Position numbers and translations under genes: made by a program. A DNA stretch of 64,000 nt from the NCBI RefSeq assembly GCF_016649425.1, contig NZ_JADRCR010000010.1, positions 62,001 through 126,000 on the forward strand. Direction: 5' to 3'. This DNA comes from Limnobaculum allomyrinae. GTDB lineage: Bacteria > Pseudomonadota > Gammaproteobacteria > Enterobacterales > Enterobacteriaceae. The first letter of the stretch is position 1. Each line of letters opens with the position of its first letter. The notes under the pieces were generated by a model, which worked only from the letters and a program-made list of their open reading frames with translations, had not been told where the DNA came from and did not search any database. Positions 57,906 to 64,000 of this stretch are shown in pieces.

Positions 57906-59408
57906 TTAGCGACACAGCTTGTAATAAACCTCATTCCAGCGGATCTCATTCTTAAATGCCGGAATTTCTGTGTCCTGACCGATCACCAGCATCTCAATGC
58001 CGCACATTTCAGCATAGATACGCAGATGCTCAACATCCAGCGCCTGAGTGAATACCGTATGGTGCGCACCGCCAGCCAGAATCCAGGCTTCAACCGCGAC
58101 ATCCAGCGATGGATGGGTTTTCCATACTGCGTGAGCAACCGGAAGCTTAGGCAGGTCATGTGGTGGCTTAACGGTATCAACCGTATTCACCAGCAGGCGG
58201 AAACGATCACCCATATCAATCAGACTGGCGTTCAGCGCCGGGCCTGCCGGAGCAGAGAAGATCAAACGAGCCGGATCGTCTTTACCACCAATCCCCAGAT
58301 GCTGAACATCCAGCAGTGGTTTCTCTTCGCTGGCGATAGACGGGCAAACTTCCAGCATGTGAGAACCTAATACCAGGTCATTACCCGCCGCAAAGTTATA
58401 GGTGTAGTCTTCCATAAAGGAAGTCCCGCCCTTCATTCCACTTGCCATAACCTTCATAATGCGCAGCAGCGCAGCGGTTTTCCAGTCGCCTTCGGCACCA
58501 AAGCCATAGCCCTGTTGCATTAAGCGCTGTACTGATAATCCCGGCAGCTGTTTTAATCCGTACAGGTTTTCAAATGTAGTGGTGAAAGCACCAAACTTAC
58601 CCTGCTCCAGGAATTTTTTCAGACCCAGTTCAATACGGGCGGCATCCAGCAGATTACTGCGTTTAGCACCATTGACTTTAACCACATCAGTCAGACGATA
58701 AGTGGCTTCATACTCTTCCACCAATGCATCGATCTCACCTTTAGAAACGGCATCCACTACCGATACCAGATCCCCTAAGCCATAACCGTTTACCGCATAA
58801 CCAAATTTGATCTGTGCAGAAACCTTGTTACCTTCCGTTACCGCAACTTCACGCATATTGTCGCCAAAGCGTGCAACCTTCAGGTTTTTGCTTTCATAAA
58901 TACCGGCAGCAACACGCATCCAGCGATCCAGCTTGTGGTGTACTTCTTTATCTTTCCACGAGCCCACTACCGCGGTGTACTCATTACGCATACGTGCACC
59001 AATGAAACCGAACTCACGACCGCCGTGGGCGGTTTGGTTCAGGTTCATAAAGTCCATATCAATGGTGCCCCATGGAATTTCATTACTGTATTGGGTGTGG
59101 AGCTGTAATAACGGCTTTTCCAGCAGGCTTAAACCGGCAATCCACATTCTGGCCGGAGAGAATGTGTGCAACCAGGTGACGATACCTACACAACTTTGGG
59201 CGTAGTTCGCTTCCCGGCACAGGTTTACAATCTCATCCGGCGTGGTCGCCAGCGGTTTGATCACTAACTTGATCGGTAATCTAGCTTGTTTATTTAAACC
59301 ATCAACCACTTCCTGAGCCTGTTGACTCACTTGTTGCAGCGTTTTTGGCCCATACAGATGTTGACTACCGATAACAAACCAAACTTCTAACTGATTAAAG
59401 ACGTTCAT
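57906..59408 (-). CDS. araA: L-arabinose isomerase
   Basis: A 500-residue manganese-dependent isomerase converting L-arabinose to L-ribulose. [19 protein letters not shown] at the N-terminus, [28 protein letters not shown]-like [20 protein letters not shown] and the active-site glutamates and histidines typical of the family ([18 protein letters not shown]) are present. Length matches E. coli. It is the middle gene of araBAD, about 60 bases after araB with a hairpin between. Confidence 0.98.
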   Translation of the reverse strand: MNVFNQLEVWFVIGSQHLYGPKTLQQVSQQAQEVVDGLNKQARLPIKLVIKPLATTPDEIVNLCREANYAQSCVGIVTWLHTFSPARMWIAGLSLLEKPLLQLHTQYSNEIPWGTIDMDFMNLNQTAHGGREFGFIGARMRNEYTAVVGSWKDKEVHHKLDRWMRVAAGIYESKNLKVARFGDNMREVAVTEGNKVSAQIKFGYAVNGYGLGDLVSVVDAVSKGEIDALVEEYEATYRLTDVVKVNGAKRSNLLDAARIELGLKKFLEQGKFGAFTTTFENLYGLKQLPGLSVQRLMQQGYGFGAEGDWKTAALLRIMKVMASGMKGGTSFMEDYTYNFAAGNDLVLGSHMLEVCPSIASEEKPLLDVQHLGIGGKDDPARLIFSAPAGPALNASLIDMGDRFRLLVNTVDTVKPPHDLPKLPVAHAVWKTHPSLDVAVEAWILAGGAHHTVFTQALDVEHLRIYAEMCGIEMLVIGQDTEIPAFKNEIRWNEVYYKLCR

Positions 59409-59424
59409 ATAAACTCCTATAAAG

Positions 59425-59445
59425 AGCCTGCTTTTTCAGCAGGCT
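59425..59445 (-). promoter_or_regulatory. Intercistronic hairpin between araB and araA
   Basis: AGCCTGCT and AGCAGGCT close a short loop in the araB-araA gap, just before the araA ribosome site. It probably tunes relative message stability. Confidence 0.6.
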
Positions 59446-59466
59446 AAATCAAAATTCAGTACAGCA

Positions 59467-61143
59467 TTATTCTGCTTTGGCCGCATAACAAGGCTCTGCA
59501 ACTTTGCCCCACTGCTGATAACGCTGATAAAGTTTTTCATACTGCGCTGCACGCTGTGGATCCGGTGTCAACGTGCGTTCAATTGGGCTCGCCATATGCT
59601 GTTGAGCATCCTGTATCGACGCGTGAACACCGGCAGCTACCGCTGCAAAAATGGCGGCACCGAGAGCGCAACACTGATCGGATTCAACAATTTGCAATGG
59701 GCGATTCATTACATCAGTACAAACCTGCATGATCACCGGAGATTTACGGGCAATACCACCTAATGCCAGTACGTTCTCCACGGGAATATCCTGCTCGACA
59801 AAACACTCCATGATGGCGCGGGCACCAAAGGCTGTAGAAGCAATAAACCCGCCAAACAGAGTTGGTGCGTCGGTACCTAAGTTTAGATCTGTAATAACAC
59901 CTTTCAGACGCTGGTTAGCAAACGGCGTTCTGCGACCATTAAACCAGTCGAGCACTACAGGCAGTTTTTCCAGTGAGGTCTGTTGAGCCCAGGCTTCCGT
60001 TAAGGCTGGTAATAAATTAGATTCGATTTGCTTCAGCGCAGGGGCTAATTCAGGGTTTTGAGTTGCCGCATGATTAAGTGGCCATGACAGCAAACGGCTA
60101 AACCAGGCATACATATCACCAAATGCGGACTGCCCGGCTTCCATACCAATAAGACCCGGAATCACGCTACCATCGACCTGACCACAAATACCTGCAACGG
60201 CACGGTCACCCACCAACTGATAATCCGCCAACAGAATGTCGCAGGTAGAGGTACCAATCACTTTCACCAGCGTATAGGGTTGAGCACCCGCACCCACGGC
60301 GCCCATATGACAGTCAAACTCACCCCCGGAGATCATGACATTTTCTGGCAAGCCTAAACGTGTAGCCCACTCTTTAGTGATCTGCCCTACTGGTTTCTCA
60401 GCGGTGTGAGTTTCAGTAAACATTGGATAAGTCAGGTCATTAACCAAAATAGGATCTAATGCCTGTAAAAAATCACGCGGCGGCAAACCATTCCAGTCCA
60501 TATGCCACAATGCTTTATGACCCGCAGCACAGCGGCTACGTTTCAGATTAGTTGGCGCCTGCGTGCCGCTTAATAATGCAGGAACCCAGTCACACAGTTC
60601 AACCCATGACGTTGCTGCATTACGTACCGCAGCATCCGCGCGGGAAACGTGCAGAATTTTGGCCCAAAACCATTCCGATGAATAAACGCCACCAATATAG
60701 CGGGTGTAATCATCGAACTTTCCGCTATGGCATAAGCGGTTAATCTCTTCCGCTTCTTCAATCGAGGTGTGGTCTTTCCATAACACAAACATCGCATTCG
60801 GGTTATCAGCAAACTCAGGACGCAGGGCAAGCACTCGCCCTTCATTATCGATAGGCGCCGGCGTTGAACCGGTGGTATCGACACCAATACCCACAATACT
60901 TTTACGCTGCTCCGGCGTTAGCATGGCAACCACGGCTTTAATTGCCTGCTCCATGGACTCGATATAGTCCTGAGGATGGTGGCGAAACTGATTATCAGAG
61001 GGTTTACAAAATAGTCCCTGCTTCCAGCGAGGATAATAGACGACTTCAGTTGCAATCTCGGAGCCTTCTATGCAGTCAACAGCCAAAGCGCGAACAGAGT
61101 CACTACCGAAGTCAAGCCCAAGAGCAATAGCGCCTTTTGACAT
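59467..61143 (-). CDS. araB: Ribulokinase
   Basis: A 558-residue FGGY-family kinase (566 in E. coli) that phosphorylates L-ribulose. [17 protein letters not shown] at the N-terminus, [34 protein letters not shown] and the C-terminal [20 protein letters not shown] carry the ATPase-fold motifs. It is first in araBAD; AraC and CRP sites lie upstream on the divergent side. Confidence 0.97.
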   Translation of the reverse strand: MSKGAIALGLDFGSDSVRALAVDCIEGSEIATEVVYYPRWKQGLFCKPSDNQFRHHPQDYIESMEQAIKAVVAMLTPEQRKSIVGIGVDTTGSTPAPIDNEGRVLALRPEFADNPNAMFVLWKDHTSIEEAEEINRLCHSGKFDDYTRYIGGVYSSEWFWAKILHVSRADAAVRNAATSWVELCDWVPALLSGTQAPTNLKRSRCAAGHKALWHMDWNGLPPRDFLQALDPILVNDLTYPMFTETHTAEKPVGQITKEWATRLGLPENVMISGGEFDCHMGAVGAGAQPYTLVKVIGTSTCDILLADYQLVGDRAVAGICGQVDGSVIPGLIGMEAGQSAFGDMYAWFSRLLSWPLNHAATQNPELAPALKQIESNLLPALTEAWAQQTSLEKLPVVLDWFNGRRTPFANQRLKGVITDLNLGTDAPTLFGGFIASTAFGARAIMECFVEQDIPVENVLALGGIARKSPVIMQVCTDVMNRPLQIVESDQCCALGAAIFAAVAAGVHASIQDAQQHMASPIERTLTPDPQRAAQYEKLYQRYQQWGKVAEPCYAAKAE

Positions 61144-61212
61144 AAAAACCTCATATACGAATTAATGGTGATTTTTGTTTGGGGATACCATAAAAAAATC
61201 CCATCAAATCGG

Positions 61213-61250
61213 CGAGGATGCATTAGCTAGAAATATGCACAATCTTGCTT
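61213..61250 (-). promoter_or_regulatory. AraC half-sites I1 and I2 of araB
   Basis: On the minus strand AAGCAAGATTGTGCATA (61250-61234), a four-base gap, then TAGCTAATGCATCCTCG (61229-61213). This reproduces the 17+4+17 layout of the E. coli araI1-I2 direct repeats as I remember them, with the AGC box in both and CATA in I1. I2 leads into the araB -35 region, the position needed for activation. Confidence 0.75.
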
Positions 61251-61263
61251 TCTTAAGGTGGAG

Positions 61264-61279
61264 TGTGATCTACCTCAAA
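61264..61279. promoter_or_regulatory. CRP site of the ara region
   Basis: TGTGATCTACCTCAAA matches TGTGA-N6-TCACA at nine of ten key positions. Its centre lies about 30 bp upstream of I1, close to the E. coli spacing. Confidence 0.75.
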
Positions 61280-61307
61280 ATCAAAATGCATCACTTTTCC
61301 ACTGAAT

Positions 61308-61324
61308 ATATGAACAATCTTGCT
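61308..61324 (-). promoter_or_regulatory. Upstream AraC-like half-site
   Basis: ATATGAACAATCTTGCT repeats the I1 core (ATATGCACAATCTTGCT at 61233) with one change, 75 bp away in the same orientation. It may be the partner site for DNA looping or serve araF. Confidence 0.65.
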
Positions 61325-61533
61325 GTAATTCCCAATTGTGATGGCGCTCTAAAAAATCATATCGAATAAACGTTAAAACTTACGCCACTTTGTTATGGAT
61401 TACATACAAACACGTTTAAAACAGGCGTGTTAAATAGAAATCCGTTGTTATAACAATAGTAAATCTCGCTGAGTCAATATCATAAATACAGCCAATTAGG
61501 CTATATAGACCAAGTACAGGAGAGATAGAACAT

Positions 61534-62514
61534 ATGCATAAATTTACTAAGGCCCTTGCTGTTGTAGGATTGTCGGCGATTATGTCACATTCAGCTATCG
61601 CTGAAACGATGAAGCTCGGCTTTCTGGTTAAACAACCTGAAGAACCTTGGTTCCAAACTGAGTGGGCATTTGCGGATAAAGCAGGTAAAGATCTCGGTTT
61701 TGACGTAATCAAAATCGCCGTTCCGGACGGTGAAAAAACCCTGAATGCTATCGATAGCCTGGCGGCTAACGGAGCGAAAGGATTTGTTATTTGTACCCCA
61801 GACCCAAAATTAGGGCCGGCAATTATTGCTAAAGCCAAAAGCTACAACCTGAAAGTTATTACCGTTGATGACCAGTTCGTTAACGCTAAGGGTAAACCGA
61901 TGGACACGGTTCCTCTGGTCATGATGGCCGCCACAAAAATTGGTGAGCGTCAGGGCGAAGAGTTATGGAAAGAGATGACCAAACGTAAGTGGAACATTGC
62001 TGAAACAGGCGTAATGGCGATTACCTCTAACGAACTGGATACCGCTCGCCGTCGCACCTCTGGTTCTATGGATGCGTTGAAGGCCGCTGGCTTCCCTGAG
62101 AAACAAATTTATCAGGTACCCAGCAAATCAAACGACATCCCAGGTTCCTTTGATGCAGCTAACTCCATGTTAGTACAACATCCGGAAGTGAAAAACTGGC
62201 TGATCGTTGGCTTTAACGACAACACCATTCTGGGTGGCGTACGTGCAACAGAAGGTCAGAATTTCAAACCTGAAAACGTTATCGGTATTGGTATCAACGG
62301 TGTGGATGCGGTAAACGAGCTGTCAAAAGCTAACGCTACCGGCTTCTACGGTTCACTGTTACCAAGCCCGGACGTACACGGCTATAAGAGTATTGAAATG
62401 CTCTACAACTGGGAAACCAAAGGTGTTGAGCCAGCGAAATTCACTGAAGTTACCGACGTAGTACTGCTTACTCGCGAAAACTTCAAAGTTGAGCTGCAAA
62501 AGAAAGGGCTGTAA
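61534..62514 (+). CDS. araF: L-arabinose-binding periplasmic protein AraF
   Basis: A 326-residue periplasmic binding protein of the AraFGH importer. Residues 1-23 are a signal peptide (MHKFTKALAVVGLSAIMSHS then AIAE); the mature start MKLGFLVKQPEEPWFQTEW and the segments KGFVICTPDPKLGPAI and GSLLPSPDVHGYKS are nearly the same as in E. coli. CAGGAGAGATAG precedes the ATG. It is divergent from araB, unlike E. coli, where araFGH maps elsewhere. Confidence 0.97.
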   Translation: MHKFTKALAVVGLSAIMSHSAIAETMKLGFLVKQPEEPWFQTEWAFADKAGKDLGFDVIKIAVPDGEKTLNAIDSLAANGAKGFVICTPDPKLGPAIIAKAKSYNLKVITVDDQFVNAKGKPMDTVPLVMMAATKIGERQGEELWKEMTKRKWNIAETGVMAITSNELDTARRRTSGSMDALKAAGFPEKQIYQVPSKSNDIPGSFDAANSMLVQHPEVKNWLIVGFNDNTILGGVRATEGQNFKPENVIGIGINGVDAVNELSKANATGFYGSLLPSPDVHGYKSIEMLYNWETKGVEPAKFTEVTDVVLLTRENFKVELQKKGL

Positions 62515-62664
62515 TTGTCCATGGGGCAGATGGTTAACCATCTGCCCACTTTATACGACACCGTATTATCGAAAAATATACTTATTCCGTCAGTCGCTTC
62601 TTTTGGGCCGTTTACAATTAAAAGCCCCCTGCGGATAAGTGGTACGAGCATTAAGGAACTTATT

Positions 62665-64000
62665 ATGCCTACGCTGCAATCACCTTATCTCGAGTTTTGT
62701 CAAATCAGTAAAACGTTTCCAGGCGTAAAAGCGCTGCAAAACATTAGCTTTGACTGTCATCCAGGTCAGGTTCATGCGCTGATGGGAGAGAATGGAGCAG
62801 GAAAATCAACGCTGCTTAAAATACTCAGCGGCAACTATATCCCTACCACGGGTGAAATTAAGGTTAAGGGGCAACCGGTAAAATTTAATAACACCATGGA
62901 TGCCCTGAATTCCGGTATTGCCATTATTTATCAGGAACTGCATTTGATTCCTGAAATGACCGTCGCTGAAAACATCTATTTAGGGCAATTGCCAACCAAA
63001 GGCGGCGTGGTTAATAAAAAAATCCTCAACTATGAGGCAAGTATTCAACTTGAGCATCTGGGGCTGGATATTGACCCCAATACGCCACTTAAGTATCTCT
63101 CCATCGGCCAATGGCAAATGGTAGAAATAGCCAAGGCACTGGCACGTAACGCCAAGATCATTGCCTTTGATGAGCCAACCAGCTCACTGTCTGCCAGAGA
63201 GATCGAACAACTATTCCGCGTTATTCGTGAACTCCGTGCAGAAGGTCGCGTCATTCTGTATGTGTCCCACCGTATGGAAGAGATCTTTGCCCTTAGCGAT
63301 GCCATTACCGTATTTAAAGATGGCTGCTATATGAAAACCTTCACCGATATTCCTAACCTGACCCATGACGAACTGGTTCAAACCATGGTTGGTCGTGATA
63401 TTGGTGACATCTATGGCTACAGCCCTCGTCCTTTAGGGGATGTGCGCTTTGAACTGAAAAGCGTTAAAGCACCGGGCGTTAAGCACCCCATTAGTTTTCA
63501 GGTACGTCAGGGCGAAATCGTCGGTTTATTCGGTCTGGTCGGTGCTGGCCGCAGTGAATTATTAAAATCACTCTTTGGCGCGACCCGTATCACCGGTGGT
63601 AGCGTCGAGCTGGATGGCAAAACGCTGAGTATCAGCTCCCCTATCGAAGGTATCAGTCAGGGCATCATGTTATGTCCGGAAGACCGTAAAGCCGAGGGCA
63701 TCATTCCGGTTCACTCAGTAAAAGACAATATCAATATCAGCGCACGTCGCAAAACCCTTAGTGCAGGCTGCCTGATCAATAACAGTTGGGAAAACAGCAA
63801 CGCCGACAGGCGTATTCGTGAGCTCAACATCAAAACCCCATCGGCAGAACAGCTGATTATGAATCTTTCTGGTGGTAATCAGCAAAAAGCCATTCTTGGC
63901 CGCTGGTTATCAGAAGAGATGAAAGTGATTTTGTTAGATGAACCAACGCGCGGTATTGACGTTGGTGCTAAACACGAAATCTATAACGTTATTTATGAAC
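62665..64000 (+). CDS. araG: L-arabinose ABC importer ATP-binding protein AraG (partial)
   Basis: I read this gene by hand because it runs off the window: 445 codons from ATG 62665 (AAGGAAC upstream); E. coli AraG is about 504. Two ABC domains: Walker [14 protein letters not shown] near residue 40, signature [15 protein letters not shown], Walker [13 protein letters not shown], then a second domain with [17 protein letters not shown] and [15 protein letters not shown], ending in [17 protein letters not shown]. The dual-domain form is typical of pentose importers. It follows araF by 150 bases; araH presumably comes next. Confidence 0.96.
   Translation, partial: MPTLQSPYLEFCQISKTFPGVKALQNISFDCHPGQVHALMGENGAGKSTLLKILSGNYIPTTGEIKVKGQPVKFNNTMDALNSGIAIIYQELHLIPEMTVAENIYLGQLPTKGGVVNKKILNYEASIQLEHLGLDIDPNTPLKYLSIGQWQMVEIAKALARNAKIIAFDEPTSSLSAREIEQLFRVIRELRAEGRVILYVSHRMEEIFALSDAITVFKDGCYMKTFTDIPNLTHDELVQTMVGRDIGDIYGYSPRPLGDVRFELKSVKAPGVKHPISFQVRQGEIVGLFGLVGAGRSELLKSLFGATRITGGSVELDGKTLSISSPIEGISQGIMLCPEDRKAEGIIPVHSVKDNINISARRKTLSAGCLINNSWENSNADRRIRELNIKTPSAEQLIMNLSGGNQQKAILGRWLSEEMKVILLDEPTRGIDVGAKHEIYNVIYE

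Larger units (their letters stand above)
61144..61533. promoter_or_regulatory. Shared araBAD/araFG control region
   Basis: A 390-base gap between divergent araB and araF. It holds paired AraC half-sites, a CRP site and a further AraC-like half-site, given separately. Toward araF there is TATGGATTACATACAAA (61394-61410), whose reverse complement ends in a perfect TCCATA box but has a poor AGC box, a weak additional AraC candidate. araC itself is not in the window. Confidence 0.8.

Overview
The window is chromosomal DNA of a gammaproteobacterium of the order Enterobacterales. Most proteins align almost residue for residue with my memory of their Escherichia coli counterparts, and gene order follows blocks known from E. 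coli. Moderate GC, AT-rich spacers and unusual insertions between the blocks suggest a lineage away from Escherichia. A Budviciaceae-type genome (Limnobaculum, Pragia, Budvicia) is my best guess, not proven.

Layout. 1-345: start of the nuo operon (nuoA, minus strand, cut by the window edge). 880-6976: an accessory catabolic island between nuoA and lrhA, with a DcuC-type C4-dicarboxylate carrier and a MetC-type PLP lyase (minus strand) divergent from a fumarase/aspartase-superfamily lyase and an MmgE/PrpD protein (plus strand). 7424-13174: lrhA, brnQ, alaA, yfbR; brnQ and two hairpin-rich GC islands interrupt the usual lrhA-alaA neighbourhood. AlaA carries a 92-residue N-terminal extension that looks like an AbrB/MazE-type DNA-binding domain. 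13278-17831: a YceK-like lipoprotein gene, then a four-gene minus-strand operon (alkaline phosphatase, DUF3299-like protein, ABC ATPase, histidine-rich permease) with a Pho-box-like sequence upstream. 17917-28857: yfbS, yfbT, yfbU, yfbV, ackA-pta, yfcD, yfcE, a yfcG-like gene and yfcH. 28969-31639: a hexuronate-type MFS carrier and a divergent LacI regulator where E. coli has argT-hisJQMP. 31717-41570: the pdxB-usg-truA-dedA-accD-folC-dedD-cvpA-purF-ubiX block.

41828-56186: the queC-ybaV-ppiD-hupB-lon-clpX-clpP-tig-bolA-yajG-ampG block, with an unrecognised membrane protein gene between bolA and yajG. In E. coli this block maps far from pdxB, so the window crosses a rearrangement junction. 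56325-64000: an orphan membrane-anchored protein, araBAD (minus) and divergent araF-araG (plus) around a shared control region with recognisable AraC and CRP sites; araG runs off the right edge.

Functional themes: overflow metabolism (ackA-pta), ATP-dependent proteolysis and folding (lon, clpXP, tig, ppiD), purine, pyridoxine, fatty-acid, folate and queuosine biosynthesis, arabinose uptake and catabolism, phosphate scavenging apparently coupled to metal handling, and a probable pathway for a succinylated amino acid. No rRNA, tRNA, CRISPR array, complete insertion sequence or prophage was seen. The strongest leads for something undescribed are the DNA-binding-domain/AlaA fusion, the DcuC/MetC/lyase/PrpD island, and the phosphatase/metal-ABC operon.
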